A DNA stretch of 64,000 bases from Pseudomonas sp. KUIN-1 (lineage in GTDB: Bacteria > Pseudomonadota > Gammaproteobacteria > Pseudomonadales > Pseudomonadaceae). Below are positions 17,138 to 24,781 of the stretch, in pieces. The stretch's first letter is position 1. The number at the start of each line of letters is the position of its first letter. The DNA lies in contig NZ_AP020337.1 of NCBI RefSeq assembly GCF_009176725.1, forward strand, positions 1,116,001-1,180,000. The letters are read 5' to 3'. The notes under the pieces are model-generated. The model saw only the letters and a program-made list of their open reading frames with translations. It had not been told where the DNA came from and ran no database searches. Position numbers and translations under genes: made by a program.

Positions 17138-18136
17138 TCAGGGGCGTTTGGCGCTGTAGATTTTGAAACCGTTACCCTGAGCCCTGACTTCGCACTGCCC
17201 GACATGCTCCTCGATCAGCGGCTGATAACGCAGGAAGTTATTCGCGACCAGGCGCAGTTCGCCACCTGATTTAAGATGTTGGCGTGCTTTTCTCAGCAGG
17301 TTTTCCGTTGCCATGTAATCGGTATGAACCCCGACGTGGAACGGCGGATTGCTCAGAATCGTGTTCAAGCCCATCGGGGCTGCGTCTATGCCGTCACCGG
17401 TCAGCACCTGGGCTTGCAGGCCATTGGCGGCAAGGGTCAGGCGCGAACTGGCGGTGGCGAAGGCATCGACATCGAGCATGATGACTTCGTTATGCGGGTA
17501 ACGACGCTTGATCGCCGCGCCCAGCACTCCGGCGCCGCAACCGAAATCGAGCAGGTTGCCGCTGGGCAGCTTGTCAATGTTTTCCAGCAACAAGGCTGAA
17601 CCACGGTCGAGCCGGCCATGGCTGAACACACCGGGCAGGCTGACGACGGTGAGCGGGCCGTCCTGCAATTCGATCTGGTAGGGCCTGGCGAGGCTTTCCA
17701 GGCTGACGGCTTGCGGTGCGTGCTCGACGGTGACCTGCCACAGTTGGCAGTGGCGGGCGCTGTCCAGCTTGCGCGCGCGGCCGAACGGGCTCAGTTGCTT
17801 GGCAGCCGCTTCGATGCCACCACGTTTCTCGCCGACCAGAAACAGCTCGCGTCCGGCCAGTCGCGAGGCCAGTGCATTGAGCAGGTAGTCGGTCAGATCA
17901 CGTGCCTTGGGCAGGAACAGCACGGCGGCTTCGAAGCCAGTCTGTGGCGTCTCGACGCCGAAATCCACGCGCCCTTCAAAACGCGCATCCAGGGCCGTCT
18001 GATCACCGGCGTGCCAGCACCAACCACGTGCATCCGGCAGTTTTCCGAGCAGGTCATCGGCGGGCAGTCCGACCAACAACAGCGAGCCCTGAAACAGCTC
18101 GGCCTGACGGAGTAACACTTCACTGCGCGGGTCCAT
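17138..18136 (-). CDS. rsmC: 16S rRNA (guanine-N2)-methyltransferase RsmC
   Basis: A 332-residue two-domain methyltransferase modifying G1207 of 16S rRNA. The N-terminal half is a degenerate domain. The C-terminal half holds the SAM motif [15 protein letters not shown], the acidic [10 protein letters not shown] and the catalytic [10 protein letters not shown]. Length and layout match the family. It is the gene upstream of the riboswitch on the same strand, but the riboswitch leader starts after its end. The promoter region contains a dispersed repeat. Confidence 0.93.
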   Translation of the reverse strand: MDPRSEVLLRQAELFQGSLLLVGLPADDLLGKLPDARGWCWHAGDQTALDARFEGRVDFGVETPQTGFEAAVLFLPKARDLTDYLLNALASRLAGRELFLVGEKRGGIEAAAKQLSPFGRARKLDSARHCQLWQVTVEHAPQAVSLESLARPYQIELQDGPLTVVSLPGVFSHGRLDRGSALLLENIDKLPSGNLLDFGCGAGVLGAAIKRRYPHNEVIMLDVDAFATASSRLTLAANGLQAQVLTGDGIDAAPMGLNTILSNPPFHVGVHTDYMATENLLRKARQHLKSGGELRLVANNFLRYQPLIEEHVGQCEVRAQGNGFKIYSAKRP

Positions 18137-18183
18137 GGAATGGCTCCTGAAAAAGCGCGCAGTCTAACAGGATATGGGCCAGG

Positions 18184-18353
18184 AGGACGCAGAGCGTCCG
18201 GAACAGCATGCGACGCAGAGCGCCGCACGATAGTTGCGATGATCGTTCCTCACGCTCCAGCGTGGGAATTCAGTTCGCGACGCTCTGCGTCGTCACGAGG
18301 ACGCGGAGCGTCCGGAAAGGCATGCGACGCAGAACGTCGCACGATAGTTAGAG
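18184..18353. repeat. Composite dispersed palindromic repeat, copy D (double)
   Basis: The longest copy. GGACGCAGAGCGTCC near 18184 and GGACGCGGAGCGTCC near 18299, each followed by GGCATGCGACGCAGA-type modules, flank GTTCCTCACGCTCCAGCGTG and CGCGACGCTCTGCGTCG. It separates the divergent rsmC and lysE-family genes, so it lies in their promoter region. Confidence 0.85.
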
Positions 18354-18447
18354 CACGCCCAGCGCCGCGCCAATGCTGGCATCTGTTGCGAAGACATCAG
18401 ACAGCGTAATCTGCCGGGTCACACGTCAACCCTCCAGGAGATCCCAC

Positions 18448-19080
18448 ATGTACTGGGCAGAATTTCTTACCGTTGCGCTGATTCACTTGCTGGCGGTTGC
18501 CAGCCCCGGTCCGGATTTCGCGGTGGTGGTGCGTGAAAGCGTCACTCATGGGCGCAAGGCAGGGACCTGGGCGGCGTTGGGCGTCGGCTCGGCGATCTTT
18601 CTGCATGTGGGCTATTCGCTGCTGGGGATCGGGATTATCGTCTCCCAGTCCATCGTGCTGTTCAACGCGCTGAAATGGGCAGCCGCGGCCTATCTGCTGT
18701 ACATCGGCATCAAGGCGTTGCGCGCCAAGCCGGCCGCTGCAACGGGGGATACCGCCATCAAGGCCCCTCCCGGCGAGCGCACGGCACGCGGTGCCTACAT
18801 CAGCGGTTTCGTCACCAATGGCCTGAATCCCAAGGCAACGCTGTTCTTCCTCTCGCTGTTCACCGTGGTGATCAATCCGCACACGCCACTGCTGGTGCAG
18901 GGCGGTTACGGCGTGTACCTCGCAGTGGCGACGGCGGCGTGGTTCTGTCTGGTGGCGCGACTGTTCAGCCAGGCCCGGGTGCGCGCAGGATTCGCGCGCA
19001 TGGGGCACTGGTTCGACCGGGCCATGGGCGGCGTGCTGATCGCGCTGGGCATCAAGCTGGCGCTGACCGAAGTGCGCTGA
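18448..19080 (+). CDS. LysE family amino-acid exporter
   Basis: A 210-residue inner-membrane protein. The N-terminal LLAVASPGPDFAVVVRESV is the LysE/RhtB signature, and SGFVTNGLNPKATLFFLSLF is the second conserved segment. About six helices are visible. It probably exports an amino acid such as threonine or homoserine lactone-type compounds; specificity cannot be read. CCAGGAG lies 7 nt before the ATG at 18448. Confidence 0.92.
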   Translation: MYWAEFLTVALIHLLAVASPGPDFAVVVRESVTHGRKAGTWAALGVGSAIFLHVGYSLLGIGIIVSQSIVLFNALKWAAAAYLLYIGIKALRAKPAAATGDTAIKAPPGERTARGAYISGFVTNGLNPKATLFFLSLFTVVINPHTPLLVQGGYGVYLAVATAAWFCLVARLFSQARVRAGFARMGHWFDRAMGGVLIALGIKLALTEVR

Positions 19081-19249
19081 AACCTGAGTTCAGTACGCCG
19101 CTTACCGAGCACATGCAGCAGTCCGGACGCCCCTTGCAGACAGCGCGGGGCGTCTCGAAAAATCATCCCTTTTACTGATTTCACTGGCAGCCCGAGGCCC
19201 TAGAGTGCATATTTTCAGCACGCTTATGGACTTTGAAAAAGGGCTTCAT

Positions 19250-20932
19250 ATGTTACAGACTCGCGTTCTTCCGCCCGCCGATGGCGCGTATCAGTGCCCT
19301 CTGTTGATCAAGCGCCTGCTGTTGTCGGGCGGTCGTTATGAAAAGACGCGCGAAATCATCTACCGTGATTCGGTCCGCTACACCTACGCGACCCTCAACG
19401 AACGCATATGCCGCCTCGCCAACGTACTGACAGCGGCGGGCGTGAAGGCTGGCGATACCGTGGCGGTTATGGACTGGGACAGCCACCGCTACCTGGAATG
19501 CATGTTCGCCATCCCGATGATTGGCGCGGTCATCCACACCGTCAATGTGCGACTTTCTCCCGAGCAGATCGCCTACACCATCAACCACGCCGACGACCGT
19601 CTGGTGCTGGTGAATAGCGAGTTCACGGGACTCTATCAGGCGATGTCCGGACACCTGAGCACGGTCGAGAAGACCCTGTTGCTGACGGATTTGCCAGACA
19701 AGACTGCCGAGCTGCCCAACCTAGTGGGCGAGTACGAGACCCTGCTGGCGGCGGCCAGCCCCGAATACGTGTTCGAGGATTTCGACGAAAACTCGGTCGC
19801 CACCACGTTCTACACCACCGGCACCACTGGCAACCCCAAAGGGGTGTATTTCACCCACCGCCAACTGGTGCTGCACACCATGGGCGTGGCGACCATCATG
19901 GGCTGTATCGACAGCACCCGGCTGCTGGGCACCGATGACGTCTACATGCCCATCACGCCGATGTTTCACGTGCACGCCTGGGGCATTCCCTATGCGGCAA
20001 CCATGCTCGGTCTGAAACAGGTGTATCCGGGCCGCTACGATCCCGAGTTGCTGGTGGAGCTCTGGCGCAGGGAGAACGTCACCTTTTCCCATTGCGTGCC
20101 GACCATCTTGCAAATGCTGCTCAACGCCAAGTCTGCCCAGAACGTCGATTTCGGTGGCTGGAAGATCATCATTGGCGGCAGCTCCCTGACCCGCAGCCTG
20201 TATCAGGCCGCCAAATCCCGCGGCATCCAGCTCACTGCCGCCTACGGCATGTCCGAAACCGGACCACTCATATCCGTAGCGCACATCAACGAAGAGTTGA
20301 AAGCCGGCAGTGAAGACGAGCGCATCACCTACCGGATCAAGGCCGGCGTGCCGGGAATGCTGGTGGAAGCCGCCATCATCGATCAACAGGGCAACTTCCT
20401 CCCGGCCGACGGCGAAACCCAGGGAGAGCTGGTGTTGCGTGCGCCCTGGCTGACCGGAAGCTACTTTCGCGAGCCCGAAAAAGGCGCCGAGCTGTGGGCG
20501 GGCGGCTGGCTGCACACCGGTGATGTGGCGACGCTGGACGGCATGGGCTTCATCGACATTCGCGACCGCATCAAGGACGTGATCAAGACCGGTGGCGAAT
20601 GGGTTTCCTCGCTGGAACTCGAGGACTTGTGCAGCCGCCATCCGGCAGTACGCGAAGTGGCAGTGGTCGGCATCGCCGATCCGCAATGGGGAGAACGGCC
20701 ATTTGCCTTGCTGGTGATTCGCGATGGGCACCAGCTCGACGCCAAGGGTTTGAAGGAGCACCTCAAGCCGTTTGTCGAGCAAGGTCACATCAATAAGTGG
20801 GCGATTCCCAGCCAGATCGCGCTTGTTACCGAAATTCCCAAGACCAGCGTCGGCAAGCTGGACAAGAAACGCATGCGCCTGGACATCGTGGAGTGGCAAA
20901 GCAGCAACAGTGCCTTTCTCTCGACCCTCTGA
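19250..20932 (+). CDS. Medium/long-chain fatty acid-CoA ligase
   Basis: A 560-residue AMP-forming enzyme activating a fatty acid to its acyl-CoA. The P-loop-like motif TTFYTTGTTGNPKGV, TAAYGMSETGPL (A5 motif), the WLHTGDVATLD block and the C-terminal lysine in KTSVGKLDKKRMR are all present. An AGGG is 8 nt before ATG 19250. It precedes the DUF1302/DUF1329 pair and the LuxR regulator, a combination recurring in pseudomonads in lipid or ester catabolism clusters. Substrate chain length cannot be read from the sequence. Confidence 0.92.
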   Translation: MLQTRVLPPADGAYQCPLLIKRLLLSGGRYEKTREIIYRDSVRYTYATLNERICRLANVLTAAGVKAGDTVAVMDWDSHRYLECMFAIPMIGAVIHTVNVRLSPEQIAYTINHADDRLVLVNSEFTGLYQAMSGHLSTVEKTLLLTDLPDKTAELPNLVGEYETLLAAASPEYVFEDFDENSVATTFYTTGTTGNPKGVYFTHRQLVLHTMGVATIMGCIDSTRLLGTDDVYMPITPMFHVHAWGIPYAATMLGLKQVYPGRYDPELLVELWRRENVTFSHCVPTILQMLLNAKSAQNVDFGGWKIIIGGSSLTRSLYQAAKSRGIQLTAAYGMSETGPLISVAHINEELKAGSEDERITYRIKAGVPGMLVEAAIIDQQGNFLPADGETQGELVLRAPWLTGSYFREPEKGAELWAGGWLHTGDVATLDGMGFIDIRDRIKDVIKTGGEWVSSLELEDLCSRHPAVREVAVVGIADPQWGERPFALLVIRDGHQLDAKGLKEHLKPFVEQGHINKWAIPSQIALVTEIPKTSVGKLDKKRMRLDIVEWQSSNSAFLSTL

Positions 20933-20941
20933 CACCTCGGG

Positions 20942-21241
20942 CGTGCCGTATCCGTTGGCGACGGCACGTGTCTGCGCTGCAGGTCCTGCTCTGTGACTTG
21001 CCAAATTTGCAAATTACGCCATCCTCCCCGCCACATGTTTTTTGGCGGCTTCCCGGAAACGGTCGGTCCAGAGGCGTTGGTCGTGCAAATCACACTTTAG
21101 AGGGATCTAGCGTCAGAGCGTGCTGGCTATAGTCAGCACCGGGAATGGCAAGAACGGACCTGGCGCGTGTGTTGATTCGATGACTGATTCGTTTCTGGAT
21201 TTCCCCACCGCCATAACAATAAAACACAAGGAGTAGCGTCG
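20942..21241. promoter_or_regulatory. Promoter gap of the DUF1302 operon with three inverted repeats
   Basis: CGTGCCGT/ACGGCACG at about 20942-20968 probably ends the ligase transcript. CCGCCA/TGGCGG follows at about 21028-21048. GTGCTG-N8-CAGCAC at 21120-21139 lies about 100 bp before the DUF1302 ATG and is a candidate operator, perhaps for the downstream MalT-like regulator (inference). No gene is seen. Confidence 0.45.
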
Positions 21242-23179
21242 ATGACAAGCACATCCCCCTTCTGGCGTAGGGCCAGGCTGCCTTTGGCCGTCAGCCTTGC
21301 CTCGTCGCTCGCCGGCCCGGCCTTTGCCGTGACCTTCAATGTCGGCGAGATCGAAGGCAGTTTCGACTCGTCGCTGTCAGTGGGGGCGAGCTGGTCGACG
21401 GCCAATCCCAACAAGAACCTGATCGGCGCCAACAACGGCGGGCGTGGTCTGTCGCAGACGTCCGATGACGGTCACTTGAACTTCAAGCGTGGGGAGACGT
21501 TTTCGAAGATCTTCAAGGGCATTCATGATCTGGAACTGAAGTACGGCGATACCGGTGTGTTCCTGCGCGGCAAATACTGGTACGACTTCGAACTCAAGGA
21601 TGAAAACCGCGAGTTCAAGGACATCAGCGACTCGGGCCGCAAGGAGGGCGCCAAGTCGTCCGGGTTCCAGCTGCTCGACGCCTTCGTCTATCACAACTAT
21701 TCGATTGCCGATCAGCCGGGCGCGGTGCGCTTCGGCAAGCAGGTCATCAGTTGGGGGGAAAGTACCTTCATTCAGGGCGGCATCAACAGCGTCAACCCGG
21801 TCGATGTTTCGGCCTTCCGGCGACCCGGTTCGGAAATCAAGGAAGGCCTGATTCCGGTCAACATGTTCTACCTGTCCCAGAGCCTGACCGACAACCTGTC
21901 TGCCGAAGGTTTCTACCAGCTGGAATGGGACCAGACGGTCGTCGACAACTGCGGCACTTTCTTTTCGCAACCCGATGTGATTGCCGATGGCTGCAACAAC
22001 AACCTCGCGGTCTTGCGCAGCCGCAGCGGCCTGAACAGCTCGCTGACGGCGGCCGGTCTGCCAGCTGGCGCGCGCGGTGCGGTGTTCAATTCGCTGTCGC
22101 AGCAGGGCGTGGTGTTCGGCAACCCGGATGAGGGCGCGGTGGTGCGCCGAGGCCCTGACCGCGATGCGCGCGACAGCGGCCAGTTCGGTTTTGCCTTGCG
22201 TTACAACTTCGAACCGCTGGACACCGAGTTCGGCGCGTACATGATGAATTACCACAGCCGTGCACCGATTTTCAGCGGGCGCGGCGGCTCGGCTGCTTCG
22301 TTCAGCCCGCAAGGGCTGGTCGGTTCGCTGGTGCGCAACGGCATTCCTGCCAGCACTGCCGCCGCGCTGGCCCCCAGCCTGCTGCCGGTGGTGGTGGCGG
22401 GTAACTCCAGTTACTACGTCGAATACCCCGAAGACATTCGTCTGTACGGCCTGAGCTTCTCGACCACGCTGCCCACCGGCACGGCCTGGAGCGGCGAGAT
22501 CAGCTACCGCCCCAACGCGCCGATTCAGGTCAATACCACCGACATCCTCTATTCGGGCATTTCGCCGCTCAATCCCAACGTGTCGCTGCTCAGCGGGCAG
22601 CCGAATACGGATCAAGCCGGTTATCGCCGCAAAGAAATCACCCAGATGCAGACCACATTTACCCAGTTCTTCGATCAGGTCATGGGCGCCGAGCGTCTGA
22701 CGGTGGTCGGTGAAGTGGGCTGGACGCACGTGGGCGGGCTCGAAAGCACCTCCAAAATCCGTTACGGCCGCGATCCGGTGTACGGCCCCGGGCCGCTGCC
22801 TGGCGGTCAATGCGCAACGTTGAACGCCGGCACGCTGACCGGTGCCGAGCAGAACAACCTGACCCGCTATTGCGAAGACGACGGCTTTACCACGGCCAAC
22901 TCCTGGGGTTACCGCGCCCGCGCTATCTGGGATTACAACAGCGTGTTCGCCGGGGTCAACCTCAAGCCGAGCGTGGCCTGGTCGCATGACGTCAAAGGCT
23001 ATTCACCCGGCCCAGGCGGCAACTTCGAAGAGGGGCGCAAGGCGGTCAGCCTGGGGCTCGATGCCGAGTACCAGAACACCTACACCGCGAACCTTTCCTA
23101 CACCAACTTCTTTGATGGCAAGTACACCACGGTCGATGACCGGGACTTCGTGGCGCTGAGCTTCGGCATGAACTTCTAA
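21242..23179 (+). CDS. DUF1302 family outer-membrane/periplasmic protein
   Basis: A 645-residue secreted protein with a signal peptide ending at PAFA. The start of the mature part, VTFNVGEIEGSFDSSLSVGAS, is the DUF1302 hallmark. Repeated beta-strand patterns and a C-terminal aromatic end (FVALSFGMNF) suggest an outer-membrane barrel. GGAG is followed by TAGCGTCG before the ATG. It is the first gene of a pair with DUF1329; members are often co-induced with hydrophobic-substrate catabolism. Biochemical function is not established. Confidence 0.9.
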   Translation: MTSTSPFWRRARLPLAVSLASSLAGPAFAVTFNVGEIEGSFDSSLSVGASWSTANPNKNLIGANNGGRGLSQTSDDGHLNFKRGETFSKIFKGIHDLELKYGDTGVFLRGKYWYDFELKDENREFKDISDSGRKEGAKSSGFQLLDAFVYHNYSIADQPGAVRFGKQVISWGESTFIQGGINSVNPVDVSAFRRPGSEIKEGLIPVNMFYLSQSLTDNLSAEGFYQLEWDQTVVDNCGTFFSQPDVIADGCNNNLAVLRSRSGLNSSLTAAGLPAGARGAVFNSLSQQGVVFGNPDEGAVVRRGPDRDARDSGQFGFALRYNFEPLDTEFGAYMMNYHSRAPIFSGRGGSAASFSPQGLVGSLVRNGIPASTAAALAPSLLPVVVAGNSSYYVEYPEDIRLYGLSFSTTLPTGTAWSGEISYRPNAPIQVNTTDILYSGISPLNPNVSLLSGQPNTDQAGYRRKEITQMQTTFTQFFDQVMGAERLTVVGEVGWTHVGGLESTSKIRYGRDPVYGPGPLPGGQCATLNAGTLTGAEQNNLTRYCEDDGFTTANSWGYRARAIWDYNSVFAGVNLKPSVAWSHDVKGYSPGPGGNFEEGRKAVSLGLDAEYQNTYTANLSYTNFFDGKYTTVDDRDFVALSFGMNF

Positions 23180-23201
23180 GAACATGGTTTTCAGGATGAC
23201 G

Positions 23202-24572
23202 ATGAACATGAAAATAACAAAAAATCTGTTGCAGGTCGGGGTTCTGTGTATGTCGCTGCTGGCGACGGGTGTGATGGCGGCGGTGTCCGAGTCCGAAGCG
23301 GCAAAGCTGGGCACCTCGCTGACGCCGATGGGCGCGGAAAAGGCCGGTAATGCGGCCAACACCATCCCGGCCTGGAGCCCGATGCCGAAAAACGCCGGGG
23401 CGGTGGACAGCAAGGGTTTTCTTGCCAACCCGTACGCCAGTGAAAAACCGCTGTTCATCATCACCGCGGCCAACGTCGAGCAGTACAAGGACAAGCTGGC
23501 GCCGGGCCAATACGCGATGTTCAAGCGCTACCCGGACAGCTACCGGATTCCGGTCTACCCGACCCATCGCGGTGCCACCGTGCCGGATGACGTGTTCGCC
23601 GCGATCAAAAAAAACGCCACCACCAGCAAGCTGGTCGGTGGCGGCAGTGGCCTGGAAAACTTCGATACGGCCATTCCGTTCCCGATCCCGGCCAGTGGCG
23701 TCGAGGTCATCTGGAACCACATCACCCGCTACCGCGGCGGCAGCGTCAAGCGTCTGGTCACCCAGGCCACGCCACAGCCCAACGGCTCTTACAGCCTGGT
23801 GTATTTCTCCGATCAGTTCGTGTTTCGCGACAAGATGAGGGATTTCGACCCGAAAAATCCGGGCAACGTGCTGTTCTACTTCAAGCAGGAAGTCACCGCT
23901 CCGGCGCGTCTGGCCGGTGGCGTGTTGCTGGTGCATGAAACCCTGGACCAAGTGGCCGAACCACGCTCGGCGTGGCTGTACAACGCCGGTCAGCGCCGCG
24001 TGCGTCGTGCGCCGCAGGTGTCCTACGACGGCCCCGGTACTGCCTCCGACGGCCTGCGCACTTCCGACAACCTTGACATGTACAACGGCGCGCCGGATCG
24101 CTATGACTGGAAACTGATCGGCAAGCAGGAAATGTACATCGCCGCCAACAGCCACAAGCTGGACGATCCGACGCTCAAGTACGCCGACATCATCAAGGCC
24201 GGCCATATCAACCAGGACCTGACCCGCTACGAGCTGCGCCGCGTCTGGCACGTGACCGCCACCCTCAAGGAAGGGCAGCGTCATATCTATGCCAAGCGTG
24301 ACTTCTTCATCGATGAAGACACCTGGCAGGCCGCCGTCATCGACCATTACGACGGGCGTGGTCAGCTGTGGCGCGTGGCCGAGGCGCACTCGGAAAACTA
24401 CTACGACAAGCAAGTACCGTGGTACGCGGTAGAGACGCTGTACGACCTGCAATCGGGTCGCTACGTGGCGTTGGGCATGAAAAACGAAGAGAAGAAGGCC
24501 TACGAGTTCGGCTTCACGGCCGGCACCAGCGACTTCACCCCCAACGCGCTGCGTCAGGAAGGGGTTCGTTGA
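23202..24572 (+). CDS. DUF1329 family exported lipoprotein-like protein
   Basis: A protein of about 456 residues with a signal peptide (KNLLQVGVLCMSLLATGVMA). The body is the DUF1329 family (LTPMGAEKAGNAANTIPAW at the mature start; ITRYRGGSVKRLV; DRYDWKLIGKQEMYI), related to LolB/outer-membrane lipoprotein-sorting folds. Several ATGs compete; 23202 is chosen because AGGA lies 5 nt upstream. The gene begins almost directly after DUF1302, so they form one transcript ended by the hairpin at 24624. Confidence 0.88.
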   Translation: MNMKITKNLLQVGVLCMSLLATGVMAAVSESEAAKLGTSLTPMGAEKAGNAANTIPAWSPMPKNAGAVDSKGFLANPYASEKPLFIITAANVEQYKDKLAPGQYAMFKRYPDSYRIPVYPTHRGATVPDDVFAAIKKNATTSKLVGGGSGLENFDTAIPFPIPASGVEVIWNHITRYRGGSVKRLVTQATPQPNGSYSLVYFSDQFVFRDKMRDFDPKNPGNVLFYFKQEVTAPARLAGGVLLVHETLDQVAEPRSAWLYNAGQRRVRRAPQVSYDGPGTASDGLRTSDNLDMYNGAPDRYDWKLIGKQEMYIAANSHKLDDPTLKYADIIKAGHINQDLTRYELRRVWHVTATLKEGQRHIYAKRDFFIDEDTWQAAVIDHYDGRGQLWRVAEAHSENYYDKQVPWYAVETLYDLQSGRYVALGMKNEEKKAYEFGFTAGTSDFTPNALRQEGVR

Positions 24573-24623
24573 TACCTGACCGATACACGCTGTAGCGCCG
24601 CGCCTGCCTTGTGCGCCTGAAGA

Positions 24624-24645
24624 GCCCCTTGATCGGGGCCTTTTC
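24624..24645 (+). terminator. Terminator of the DUF1302-DUF1329 operon
   Basis: GCCCC-N6-GGGGC stem followed by CTTTT. It is short but well placed, 52 bp after the stop. Confidence 0.75.
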
Positions 24646-24781
24646 AGTTGTGGGAAGTGGCCTTATAAGCTGTAGGAATTTTGTTACAGTCTTTTCGGTG
24701 ATGGCCTTTCAAAAGTAGCGATTTACCCGCTAGTCTCCGAACACCGCGATGCCGAAACAACGATTCCTACACGAGCCGGCC

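Noticed and set aside
19721..21004. 427-codon frame antisense to the acyl-CoA ligase
   Set aside because: Mirror of a well-supported gene with shadow-type composition (His, Arg and Gln rich) and no ribosome site.
21377..22987. 536-codon frame antisense to DUF1302
   Set aside because: Long antisense frames are common in high-GC Pseudomonas genes; this one is rich in Arg and His and matches nothing recognisable.
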